Assembly: GCA_003154025.1 (NCBI GenBank)
Contig: PMCE01000226.1
Coordinates: forward strand, 1 to 13,175
Length of the DNA stretch: 13,175 nucleotides
Direction: 5' to 3'
DNA from: Syntrophaceae bacterium
Lineage (GTDB): Bacteria; Desulfobacterota; SM23-61
Of this stretch, positions 6,198 through 12,555 are shown piece by piece (position 1 is the first letter of the stretch; every line of letters starts with the position of its first letter). The position numbers were made by a program, and so were the translations under genes. The notes under the pieces are model-generated. The model made no database searches. It had not been told where the DNA came from and saw only the letters and a program-made list of their open reading frames with translations.

Positions 6198-6281
6198 GGA
6201 CGCAGATAAACGCAGATAAGACAAAAGAGATTCAATTTTTTTCTTTTTTTAAATCCGTCTTTATTGCGTTCATCTGAGTCC
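6198..6281. repeat. GGACGCAGAT-family palindromic element, copy 3 (rpsE-rpmD spacer)
   Basis: The left arm carries GGACGCAGAT (6198-6207), AACGCA (6209-6214) and AAGAC (6218-6222). They pair with ATCTGAGTCC (6272-6281, one mismatch), TGCGTT (6265-6270) and GTCTT (6257-6261). The centre is very AT-rich, with a run of T-rich sequence at 6236-6250. The first 20 bases of the left arm are identical to copy 1 at 3844-3863. It lies 13 bases after the rpsE stop and ends 23 bases before the rpmD start. Confidence 0.85.
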
Positions 6282-6304
6282 TATAAAAAAACCGGCAGGG
6301 AATC

Positions 6305-6493
6305 ATGGAAGAAAATAAGATGATTGAAGTCACCTTAGTCAGAAGCGGGCTCAGCCGTCCGGAAACCCAGCAAAGGACCCTTCGGGGGCTGGGATTGACC
6401 CGTATGAACCGGACGGTCCGACTCAAGGATACTCCGGCCATCCGGGGAATGGTCCGAAAAGTGATCCACATGGTGAAAGTCGTCGAAAAATAG
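6305..6493 (+). CDS. rpmD: 50S ribosomal protein L30
   Basis: L30 (62 residues) is a small 50S protein that in bacteria occurs between S5 and L15, as here. [25 protein letters not shown] and the [21 protein letters not shown] stretch fit the family. The ATG at 6305 gives [10 protein letters not shown], with GGCAGGG (6294-6300) 4 bases upstream; an ATG at 6320 would give the more compact [10 protein letters not shown] and cannot be excluded. It is followed almost without gap by rplO, whose likely ATG lies 10 bases after the stop. Confidence 0.95.
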   Translation: MEENKMIEVTLVRSGLSRPETQQRTLRGLGLTRMNRTVRLKDTPAIRGMVRKVIHMVKVVEK

Positions 6494-6503
6494 GGTGGGC
6501 GAG

Positions 6504-6944
6504 ATGAAACTGAATGATTTGAAGCCTCCCAAGGGGGCGCGGAAAAAGAAGAAGCGGATTGGCCGGGGGGAAGGATCGGGGCACGGTGGGACCTCCACCA
6601 AGGGGCATAAGGGGCTGAAGGCTAGGTCGGGAGGAACAATTTCCCCCGGTTTTGAGGGAGGACAGATGCCCCTCCAGCGCCGGCTCCCTAAAAGGGGGTT
6701 TACGAACCCTTCTCGCAAAGAGTGGAGCGTCGTCAACCTGAGGGATCTCTCCGCCTTTCCGGAGGGAGCGGTGATAGATGTGGAGAGTTTGAAGTCTTCG
6801 GGACTGGTGAAGAAAGTCGTCTTTGGGGTGAAGATTTTAGGGGATGGAGAGGTTTCCCGTTCCTTAACCGTTCGAGCCCACGCTTTCAGTCTCTCCGCCA
6901 AGAAGAAGATTGAAGCTGCCGGGGGGAAAGTGGAGGTCATCTAA
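6504..6944 (+). CDS. rplO: 50S ribosomal protein L15
   Basis: L15 (146 residues from this start) is a late-assembly 50S protein with a long, basic, extended N-terminus that threads through 23S r[25 protein letters not shown], then [14 protein letters not shown] and the [18 protein letters not shown] stretch are the family signature. The C-terminal globular part (residues about 75-146) has the usual ALS/A-rich end, [12 protein letters not shown] 6504 is preferred because the family starts MKLNDL; GTG 6495 is in frame but adds only MGE. GGAGG near its end (6932-6936) serves secY. Confidence 0.97.
   Translation: MKLNDLKPPKGARKKKKRIGRGEGSGHGGTSTKGHKGLKARSGGTISPGFEGGQMPLQRRLPKRGFTNPSRKEWSVVNLRDLSAFPEGAVIDVESLKSSGLVKKVVFGVKILGDGEVSRSLTVRAHAFSLSAKKKIEAAGGKVEVI
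6932..6936 (+). promoter_or_regulatory. Shine-Dalgarno for the TTG start of secY
   Basis: GGAGG at 6932-6936, inside the last codons of rplO, lies 11 bases before TTG 6948. The spacing is long but it is the only candidate. It ties secY translation to that of rplO. Confidence 0.6.
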
Positions 6945-6947
6945 ACC

Positions 6948-8255
6948 TTGTTCCAGGGATTCCAGAATATACCCAAGATTCCGGAGCTGAAGAGGCGTAT
7001 CTATATGACCCTTCTGCTCCTGGCGGTCTACCGCATCGGGGTTCACGTTCCTACACCCGGCATCGATGCCAATGCGCTGGCGGCTTTTTTCGCGCAGGCC
7101 AAAGGAACGCTCTTCGGGTTCATCGACATGTTCTCCGGCGGCGCCTTTGAGCGCCTGTCGGTCTTTGCCCTGGGTATCATGCCCTACATCAGTTCCTCCA
7201 TCATCCTCCAGCTTTTGACGGTGGTGGTTCCCCATCTGGAGAGGCTTTCCAAGGAAGGGGAGGCGGGGCGGAAAAAGATCACCCAGTATACCCGGTACGG
7301 AACGGTCGTCCTGAGCCTCATCCAGGGCTTCGGGATCAGCGTGGGACTGGAACGGATGAGCGGGCCGGCCGGAGAAGCGGTGGTTCTGGACCCGGGTTGG
7401 CCCTTCCGGATGATGACCATGATCAGCCTGACGGCGGGGACGGCCTTTATCATGTGGCTGGGGGAGCAGATTACCGAGAGGGGGATCGGCAACGGGATTT
7501 CGCTCATCATCTTCGCCGGTATCGTGGCCCGAATGCCCACCGCCATCAGCAACAGCATCCGTCTCATCCGGACCGGAGAGATGGGGATTATCGTGACCTT
7601 CTTCCTGATTGTCCTCATGGTAGTCGTGGTGGGGGCCATCATCTATATGGAAAGGGCGCAGCGGCGCATTCCGGTGCAGTATGCCAAGAGAATCGTGGGG
7701 AGAAGGATGTACGGAGGGCAGAGCACCCATCTGCCCCTGAAGATCAACACGGCCGGGGTGATTCCGCCCATTTTTGCCTCTTCGATCATCATGTTCCCGG
7801 CCACCATCGCGAATTTTATCGATCACCCGTGGATGAAAGCCATCTCCAGCCAGCTGGCTCCCGGGTCGCTGCTGTATGAGATGATCTACGTTGGTTTCAT
7901 TTTTTTCTTCTGTTACTTTTACACCGCGGTCACCTTCAATCCCACGGACGTGGCCGACAACATGCGCAAGTACGGCGGGTACATCCCGGGAATCCGGCCG
8001 GGGAAGAAAACCGCCGAATTCGTGGACCGGGTCCTGACCCGCATCACCTTTACCGGGGCCATCTATGTGTCGGCCGTCTGCGTGCTCCCTTCGGTGCTGG
8101 TGACCAAGTTCAACGTTCCCTTCTACTTCGGGGGAACGGCCCTGCTGATCGTCGTCGGTGTGGCCTTGGATACGGTGGGGCAGATCGAATCCCACATGCT
8201 CATGCGCCATTATGAAGGGTTCATGAAGCAGGGGCGGATCAAGGGAAGAAGATAG
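6948..8255 (+). CDS. secY: Protein translocase subunit SecY
   Basis: SecY (435 residues) forms the inner-membrane channel, with SecE and SecG, through which unfolded proteins are exported or inserted. Ten membrane segments are expected; hydrophobic runs are plain at about 19-35, 72-94, 118-134, 157-175, 182-200, 212-234, 268-288, 310-329, 367-386 and 395-412. Conserved sites include the plug/TM2 region [20 protein letters not shown] (65-84), GERG-like [13 protein letters not shown] (173-185), and the cytoplasmic loop [17 protein letters not shown] (251-267). The start is TTG 6948, 4 bases after the rplO stop. It closes the spc block and is followed 7 bases later by map. The usual adk gene is absent between them. 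Confidence 0.97.
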   Translation: MFQGFQNIPKIPELKRRIYMTLLLLAVYRIGVHVPTPGIDANALAAFFAQAKGTLFGFIDMFSGGAFERLSVFALGIMPYISSSIILQLLTVVVPHLERLSKEGEAGRKKITQYTRYGTVVLSLIQGFGISVGLERMSGPAGEAVVLDPGWPFRMMTMISLTAGTAFIMWLGEQITERGIGNGISLIIFAGIVARMPTAISNSIRLIRTGEMGIIVTFFLIVLMVVVVGAIIYMERAQRRIPVQYAKRIVGRRMYGGQSTHLPLKINTAGVIPPIFASSIIMFPATIANFIDHPWMKAISSQLAPGSLLYEMIYVGFIFFFCYFYTAVTFNPTDVADNMRKYGGYIPGIRPGKKTAEFVDRVLTRITFTGAIYVSAVCVLPSVLVTKFNVPFYFGGTALLIVVGVALDTVGQIESHMLMRHYEGFMKQGRIKGRR

Positions 8256-8262
8256 GGGGAAG

Positions 8263-9042
8263 ATGATGGGTGCGTACCCTCTCCCCCTGGAAGAGCGGAT
8301 CATCCTGAAGTCTCCGCAGGAAATCGAAAAGATGCGGTGTGCCAACCGGATCGTGGCGGAGATCCTGCAGGAAGTGAAAGCCTCAGCCCGCCCCGGGGTG
8401 AAGACCCGGGAATTGGATGAACTGGCCGTGGGGCTCCTGGAGAAACGGGGCGCCCGGTCGGCTTTTAAAGGGTATAGCGGCTACCCAGCCGTGCTTTGCA
8501 CCTCGGTGAACGAGGAAGTGGTCCACGGCATCCCCTCGGACCGGGTGTTAAAAGAAGGAGACATTCTGAGCCTAGATTTCGGGGCCGTTTGCGACGATTA
8601 CTACGGAGATGCGGCGATTACCGTACCCGTGGGGACCATTAGCGAAGGAGCCCGGCGACTTATCCGGGTGACCGAAGAAGCGCTTTACAAGGGGATCGAT
8701 AAAGCGCGCCCCGGAAATCACCTGGGGGATATTTCGGCGGCGGTCCAGCGCCATGTGGAAAGTCAGGGATTTTCCGCGGTGCGGGATTTTGTGGGGCACG
8801 GGATCGGCAGGTTCATGCACGAACGGCCGCAGGTTCCCAACTTCGGAGTCTCCGGACGGGGGGTCCGGTTGAAGGCCGGAATGACGCTGGCCATTGAACC
8901 CATGATCAACGCCGGGGGCTATGAAGTGGTCGTCCTGGACGACGGGTGGACGGCCGTGACCAAGGACCGGAGCCTATCCGCCCACTTTGAGCATTCGGTG
9001 GCGATCACGGAGAACGGGCCCTACATCTTGAGCCAACTCTGA
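8263..9042 (+). CDS. map: Methionine aminopeptidase, type I
   Basis: Map (259 residues) removes the initiator Met from new proteins when residue 2 is small. The five metal ligands are all visible: D105 (SLDFG), D116 (YGDAA), H179 (GHGIG), E212 (IEPM) and E243 (FEHSVA). H88 (VVHGIP) matches the substrate-binding His79 of E. coli. The lack of an N-terminal zinc-finger extension makes it the plain type I form. ATG 8263 and ATG 8266 adjoin; GGGGGA (8255-8260) fits 8266 better, a one-residue difference. It follows secY after 7 bases, and infA comes 54 bases later. Confidence 0.97.
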   Translation: MMGAYPLPLEERIILKSPQEIEKMRCANRIVAEILQEVKASARPGVKTRELDELAVGLLEKRGARSAFKGYSGYPAVLCTSVNEEVVHGIPSDRVLKEGDILSLDFGAVCDDYYGDAAITVPVGTISEGARRLIRVTEEALYKGIDKARPGNHLGDISAAVQRHVESQGFSAVRDFVGHGIGRFMHERPQVPNFGVSGRGVRLKAGMTLAIEPMINAGGYEVVVLDDGWTAVTKDRSLSAHFEHSVAITENGPYILSQL

Positions 9043-9080
9043 ACCAGGGCAGGGACGGAGAGCCCCGGGGCTGCCGGTTC
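9041..9080. other. Potential hairpin spanning the map stop and the map-infA spacer
   Basis: GAACC (9041-9045) pairs with GGTTC (9076-9080), and GGCAG (9048-9052) pairs with CTGCC (9071-9075), with a 2-base bulge on the left. The interior contains CCCCGGGG. The first pair overlaps the TGA of map (9040-9042). No T-run follows. It lies just before infA, which has a weak SD sequence. Confidence 0.5.
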
Positions 9081-9096
9081 CTGGAACGGGTATCAA

Positions 9097-9315
9097 ATGC
9101 CAAAAGAAGATGCCATTGAGGTCACGGGGTCGGTGGTAGAAACGCTCCCCAACGCCATGTTCCGGGTGGAACTGGAGAACGGTCACCGGGTCCTGGCGCA
9201 TATTTCGGGCAAAATGCGGCTTCATTTCATCAAGATTCTGCCGGGCGACAAGGTCACCGTGGAGCTTTCTCCCTATGATCTAAACCGCGGACGGATCATT
9301 TACCGGGAGAAGTGA
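9097..9315 (+). CDS. infA: Translation initiation factor IF-1
   Basis: IF-1 (72 residues) is a single OB-fold (S1-like) protein that binds the 30S A-site during initiation and helps IF2 and IF3. The sequence is textbook: [41 protein letters not shown] in pieces, then [26 protein letters not shown]. Length is exactly the family norm. ATG 9097 is fixed by the invariant N-terminus; no strong SD is present (GGAACGGG at 9083-9090), and a hairpin sits upstream. It lies between map and rpmJ, as in Firmicutes and many other bacteria. Confidence 0.98.
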   Translation: MPKEDAIEVTGSVVETLPNAMFRVELENGHRVLAHISGKMRLHFIKILPGDKVTVELSPYDLNRGRIIYREK

Positions 9316-9346
9316 GTCCGGTTCGGGAAAGGAAGAGGATGGGACG

Positions 9347-9460
9347 ATGAAAGTCAAGGCTTCGGTGCGCCGAATTTGTGATAAGTGCAAGGTCGTAAAA
9401 AGAAAAGGGGTTGTCCGGGTCATCTGCCAGAACGCGAGACATAAACAGAGACAAGGATAA
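9347..9460 (+). CDS. rpmJ: 50S ribosomal protein L36
   Basis: L36 is the smallest ribosomal protein; this one has 37 residues and is needed for correct folding of 23S rRNA near the L7/L12 stalk base. It reads [20 protein letters not shown], then [17 protein letters not shown]. The zinc ligands are C11, C14, C27 and H32 (CxxC-x12-C-x4-H), so it is the zinc-binding form. ATG 9347 is preceded by GGAAGAGGATGGG (9331-9343). It lies 31 bases after infA and before rpsM, in the normal order. A palindrome-bearing spacer of 86 bases follows. Confidence 0.97.
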   Translation: MKVKASVRRICDKCKVVKRKGVVRVICQNARHKQRQG

Positions 9461-9465
9461 GAACA

Positions 9466-9526
9466 GGAATCAGGTTTCAGGAATCGGGAGAGAGGGTTTC
9501 CGTTCTGAGTCCTGAAAGCTGATTCC
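9466..9526. repeat. Imperfect palindrome in the rpmJ-rpsM spacer
   Basis: The 17-base arm GGAATCAGGTTTCAGGA (9466-9482) is complementary to TCCTGAAAGCTGATTCC (9510-9526) except for one central G-G mismatch. The loop is 27 bases. The left side also holds short direct repeats (GGAATC at 9466-9471 and at 9481-9485 as GAATC). It begins 5 bases after the rpmJ stop and ends 7 bases before the AAAGGAGG serving rpsM. No T-run follows, so it is not a terminator. Its sequence differs from the GGACGCAGAT family but the placement is alike. Confidence 0.8.
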
Positions 9527-9546
9527 GGGCTTTAAAGGAGGCAGGG

Positions 9547-9918
9547 GTGGCACGAATTGCGGGAATCGACCTTCCCAAGAACAAAAAAATGGAAATCGCG
9601 CTTACGTACATCCATGGAATCGGGAAGTCCACAGCGCGAAAGGTTCTCCAGTTGGCCCAGGTGGACGTCGAGAAGAATTCCGACGCCCTGACCGACGGCG
9701 AGGTGGCCAAAATCCGCGAAGCCATCGACCGGAGCAATCTGAAGATCGAGGGGGACCTGCGGCGGGAAGTGTCCATGAACATCAAGCGCCTCATGGACCT
9801 GGGAACCTACCGGGGGCTGCGTCACCGGCGCTCGCTGCCGTTGAGGGGACAGCGTACTCACACCAATGCTCGAACCCGCAAGGGGCCCCGCCGCCAGATG
9901 GGCGGGAAAAAGAAATAA
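9547..9918 (+). CDS. rpsM: 30S ribosomal protein S13
   Basis: S13 (123 residues) lies in the 30S head, makes bridges B1a/B1b with L5 and 23S rRNA and reaches toward the P-site tRNA with its basic tail. [26 protein letters not shown] is the N-terminal helix-two-turn-helix signature. [19 protein letters not shown], then [11 protein letters not shown] and the lysine-rich end form the tail. Length is normal. GTG 9547 is the start; AAAGGAGG (9534-9541) is 5 bases upstream and the family begins here. It opens the alpha block, with rpsK 12 bases downstream. Confidence 0.98.
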   Translation: MARIAGIDLPKNKKMEIALTYIHGIGKSTARKVLQLAQVDVEKNSDALTDGEVAKIREAIDRSNLKIEGDLRREVSMNIKRLMDLGTYRGLRHRRSLPLRGQRTHTNARTRKGPRRQMGGKKK

Positions 9919-9930
9919 TCAGGAGGAAGA

Positions 9931-10323
9931 ATGTCGCCAGGGAAGCCAACCGGGGGAAAGAAGAAAGAGCGGCGTAATATTCAGAACGGCATCGCCCATA
10001 TTCAGTCGACGTTTAACAATACCATCATCACCATTACGGACGTGAGCGGGAATGTGATCTCCTGGGCCAGCGCCGGCAGCGCCGGGTTCAAGGGCTCCCG
10101 CAAGAGCACCCCTTTCGCTGCCCAGCTGGCCGCCGAGCAGGCGGCGAAGAAGGCCATGGAGCAGGGGGTGCGGAGCATTGAAGTCTACGTCAAAGGCCCG
10201 GGGTCCGGGCGAGAGGCGGCGCTCCGTTCCCTGCAGGCTGCCGGGTTCCGGGTGGATCTCATCCGTGACGTGACCCCGATTCCCCATAATGGCTGCCGCC
10301 CCCCTAAAAGGCGGCGGGTCTGA
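9931..10323 (+). CDS. rpsK: 30S ribosomal protein S11
   Basis: S11 (130 residues) sits on the 30S platform near the E-site mRNA and interacts with S7 and S18. [22 protein letters not shown] starts the conserved domain, [22 protein letters not shown] and [12 protein letters not shown] follow. The end, [17 protein letters not shown], is invariant. It begins [17 protein letters not shown], a basic leader of the usual kind. ATG 9931 is preceded by AGGAGGAAG (9921-9929) in the 12-base gap after rpsM. Length is normal. The rpsD gene lies 30 bases on. Confidence 0.98.
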   Translation: MSPGKPTGGKKKERRNIQNGIAHIQSTFNNTIITITDVSGNVISWASAGSAGFKGSRKSTPFAAQLAAEQAAKKAMEQGVRSIEVYVKGPGSGREAALRSLQAAGFRVDLIRDVTPIPHNGCRPPKRRRV

Positions 10324-10340
10324 CATCCCTGGAGTGGAGA

Positions 10341-10347
10341 GAGGAGG
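10341..10347 (+). promoter_or_regulatory. Shine-Dalgarno that sets the TTG start of rpsD
   Basis: GAGGAGG at 10341-10347 lies 6 bases before TTG 10354. It fixes the start of rpsD, whose conserved MARYI N-terminus has no ATG or GTG. Confidence 0.85.
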
Positions 10348-10353
10348 TTTGTT

Positions 10354-10980
10354 TTGGCCAGGTATATTGAATCAGCTTGTCGGCTCTGCCGGCGGGAGAA
10401 TCTGAAACTGTACCTCAAGGGAGAGAGGTGTTACTCCGATAAATGCGCCTTCGAGCGGCGGGCCTATCCGCCGGGACAGCATGGACAGGGAAGGGTCAAG
10501 TTTTCCAACTATGGGGTCCAGCTGAGAGAGAAGCAGAAGGTGAAACGCATGTACGGGCTGGTGGAGAAACAGTTCCATAACTTCTTCGCCAAAGCCGACC
10601 GGATGAAAGGAATCACCGGATTCAACCTTCTCCTGCTCCTGGAGAGACGCCTGGACAACCTGGTTTACCGGCTCGGCTTCTGCAACTCGCGGTCCGAAGC
10701 CCGGCAGATGGTCCGGCATGCCCATTTCCAGGTCAACGGGAAGACGGTTAGCATTCCTTCCTACCTGGTAAAGGTGGGAGACGTCATCGATCTCCGGGAG
10801 AAGAGCCGCAAGATCCCCAAGATCGGCGAATCCCTGGAGGGGGTCGCCCGCCGGGGCATTCCGTCCTGGCTGGAGCTGCAGAAAGATCAGTTCCGGGGCC
10901 GTCTGGTATCCCTTCCCGCCCGGGAAGACCTGACCATGCCCATCAAAGAGCAGCTGATCGTCGAGCTCTATTCCAAGTAA
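10354..10980 (+). CDS. rpsD: 30S ribosomal protein S4, zinc-binding form
   Basis: S4 (208 residues) is a primary 16S binder that starts 30S assembly; in E. coli it represses the alpha operon. An N-terminal four-Cys knuckle is seen (C9-x2-C12-x13-C26-x4-C31), the zinc form. An S4 RNA-binding domain follows, at about residues 97-160, including [12 protein letters not shown] and [15 protein letters not shown]. The end is [13 protein letters not shown], the family norm. TTG 10354 is the start (SD GAGGAGG at 10341-10347). Its place between rpsK and rpoA is proteobacterial in style; in Bacillus it lies elsewhere. rpoA begins 42 bases downstream. Confidence 0.98.
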   Translation: MARYIESACRLCRRENLKLYLKGERCYSDKCAFERRAYPPGQHGQGRVKFSNYGVQLREKQKVKRMYGLVEKQFHNFFAKADRMKGITGFNLLLLLERRLDNLVYRLGFCNSRSEARQMVRHAHFQVNGKTVSIPSYLVKVGDVIDLREKSRKIPKIGESLEGVARRGIPSWLELQKDQFRGRLVSLPAREDLTMPIKEQLIVELYSK

Positions 10981-10993
10981 ACCCTTCGATGAG

Positions 10994-11008
10994 CCCGCCT
11001 CGAGCGGG
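10994..11008. other. Small hairpin before rpoA
   Basis: CCCGC (10994-10998) pairs with GCGGG (11004-11008) around a CTCGA loop in the 42-base gap before rpoA. The GAGGAG that serves rpoA follows directly (11012-11017). With only 5 bp and no T-run it is weak evidence of a regulatory structure. Confidence 0.35.
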
Positions 11009-11022
11009 ATCGAGGAGAGCCT

Positions 11023-12027
11023 ATGTATCGAAACTGGGAGACCTTGATCAAACCGAAAGCCATGGAGATCGAGGAGGAGACGTTAACCCCCACCTATGGC
11101 CGGTTCCACGTGGAGCCCCTGGAGCGGGGACTGGGGATCACCATCGGGAACTCCCTGCGGCGGATCCTGCTGTCTTCTCTGCAGGGAGCGGCGGTCTGTG
11201 CCATCCGGATGAAAGGGGTTCTTCATGAATTTTCCACGGTTTATGGCGTCCGCGAGGATGTGACCGATATGATCCTGAACACCAAGGAGCTCTTAGTGAA
11301 GCTCCATTCGGACGGGCCGGAGATCATTCACCTGAAGGCCAATAAGCCGGGGGTGGTGCGGGCCCGGGACATTCAGACCGGTTCCAACGTGGAGATTCTG
11401 AACCCCGATCACGTCATCGCCACCCTTTCAGAGGACGGGGATCTGGACATGGAGATGGTGGTCAAGCGGGGCCGGGGCTATGTTCCGGCGGAGCGAAACC
11501 GGGAAGAGGGGCAGCCCATCGGGACCGTCCCCATCGATGCCCTTTTTTCCCCCATCCAAAAAGTCAATTACACGGTCACCCACTCCCGGGTGGGGCAGAT
11601 CACCGATTACGACCGGCTGACCATGGAAATCTGGACCAACGGGAATGTGACCCCGGCGGATGCCCTGGGCTACGCCGCCAAGATCCTGAAGGAACAACTC
11701 ACCGTCTTCATCAACTTCGACGAAGAAGAGGCCGTTCCCAGGGCTCCCGAAGTCCAAGAGCCGAGCAAACTCAACGATAACCTCTTTAAAAGCGTGGATG
11801 AACTGGAACTCTCCGTGCGTTCGGCCAACTGTCTGAAGAACGCCGATATCCGCTACATCGGCGATCTGGTGCAGAAGAGCGAAGGGGAGATGCTCAAGAC
11901 CAAGAACTTCGGGCGAAAGTCCCTGAACGAGATCAAGGAGATCCTGTCCGAGATGGGGCTTTCTCTGGGGATGAAGCTGGAAAACTGGCCTCCCCCCGAA
12001 GTGGAACCGAAGAAACCGGAAGCTTAG
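11023..12027 (+). CDS. rpoA: DNA-directed RNA polymerase subunit alpha
   Basis: RpoA (334 residues) dimerises to nucleate RNA polymerase assembly and contacts UP elements and activators. The N-terminal dimerisation domain covers about residues 15-233, with [18 protein letters not shown] (42-59) in its core. A short acidic linker (about 234-255) leads to the C-terminal domain from about 256, where SVRSANCLK holds R266, matching E. coli R265, the key DNA-contact residue. [12 protein letters not shown] and [13 protein letters not shown] complete the domain. Length is near the E. coli 329. ATG 11023 follows GAGGAGAG (11012-11019). The rplQ gene follows after 14 bases. Confidence 0.98.
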   Translation: MYRNWETLIKPKAMEIEEETLTPTYGRFHVEPLERGLGITIGNSLRRILLSSLQGAAVCAIRMKGVLHEFSTVYGVREDVTDMILNTKELLVKLHSDGPEIIHLKANKPGVVRARDIQTGSNVEILNPDHVIATLSEDGDLDMEMVVKRGRGYVPAERNREEGQPIGTVPIDALFSPIQKVNYTVTHSRVGQITDYDRLTMEIWTNGNVTPADALGYAAKILKEQLTVFINFDEEEAVPRAPEVQEPSKLNDNLFKSVDELELSVRSANCLKNADIRYIGDLVQKSEGEMLKTKNFGRKSLNEIKEILSEMGLSLGMKLENWPPPEVEPKKPEA

Positions 12028-12041
12028 GAAGGAATCGCAAC

Positions 12042-12494
12042 ATGCGCCATCGAATTGCGGGAAGAAAATTGGGGCGGACCACCAGCCACCGCGTGGCCAT
12101 GCTCCGCAACATGGTTACCTCCCTTCTGGAGCATGAGAAGGTGAAGACCACGGACGCCAAAGCCAAGGAACTCCGGCCTCTGGCGGAAAAGCTCATCGGC
12201 CTGGGCAAGCGGGGGGACCTCCACGCCCGGCGCCAAGCCCTCTCCGTGGTACGGAAGCCCGATGTGGTGAAGAAACTCTTTGAGATCCTCTCCCCCCGGT
12301 TTCAGTCTCGTACGGGAGGCTACCTCCGGATTGTGAAGGTCGGATACCGGCCGGGGGACGGCGCCCCTGTTTCCATCGTGGAGTTGATCGGAGAAGGGAA
12401 GGAAGGGGCCGCCAAGGGGAGGGGCAGGAAGAAGAAGGAGAAGGTCAAGCGCCCCCAGAGAACCAAGCTCCCGGAGGCTCCTGCCAAACCGTGA
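12042..12494 (+). CDS. rplQ: 50S ribosomal protein L17, with basic C-terminal tail
   Basis: L17 sits near the exit of the peptide tunnel on the 50S solvent side. [20 protein letters not shown], then [26 protein letters not shown] (in pieces) and the [15 protein letters not shown] stretch identify it. It has 150 residues, whereas the common core ends near residue 116. The remaining 34 residues are rich in Lys, Arg, Gly and Pro and look disordered. Such tails occur in several lineages. ATG 12042 has GGAAGGAAT upstream (12027-12035). It is the last gene before the terminator at 12513. Confidence 0.97.
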   Translation: MRHRIAGRKLGRTTSHRVAMLRNMVTSLLEHEKVKTTDAKAKELRPLAEKLIGLGKRGDLHARRQALSVVRKPDVVKKLFEILSPRFQSRTGGYLRIVKVGYRPGDGAPVSIVELIGEGKEGAAKGRGRKKKEKVKRPQRTKLPEAPAKP

Positions 12495-12512
12495 CGCAGG
12501 ATGAGGGATTGC

Positions 12513-12547
12513 AAAAGGGCGAGGCCTTTGGCCTTGCCCTTTTTTTT
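12513..12547 (+). terminator. Rho-independent terminator after rplQ
   Basis: AAAAGGGCGAGGCC (12513-12526) and GGCCTTGCCCTTTT (12530-12543) form a GC-rich stem with one G-U pair and a TTT loop. The right arm runs into an unbroken T-tract to 12547. It lies 18 bases after the rplQ stop and marks the end of the supercluster transcript. The next ATG begins only 8 bases after the T-tract. Confidence 0.92.
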
Positions 12548-12555
12548 CGGGAAAG

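Noticed and set aside
6236..6290. T-rich tract as a terminator between rpsE and rpmD
   Set aside because: The T-run lies in the loop of the palindrome, not after the stem, and the downstream genes belong to the same operon.
6864..8345. 493-codon open frame on the minus strand
   Set aside because: It lies opposite secY and the start of map. Its sequence is rich in His, Asp, Gly and Pro, as expected for the antisense of a GC-rich gene, and no family is recognisable.
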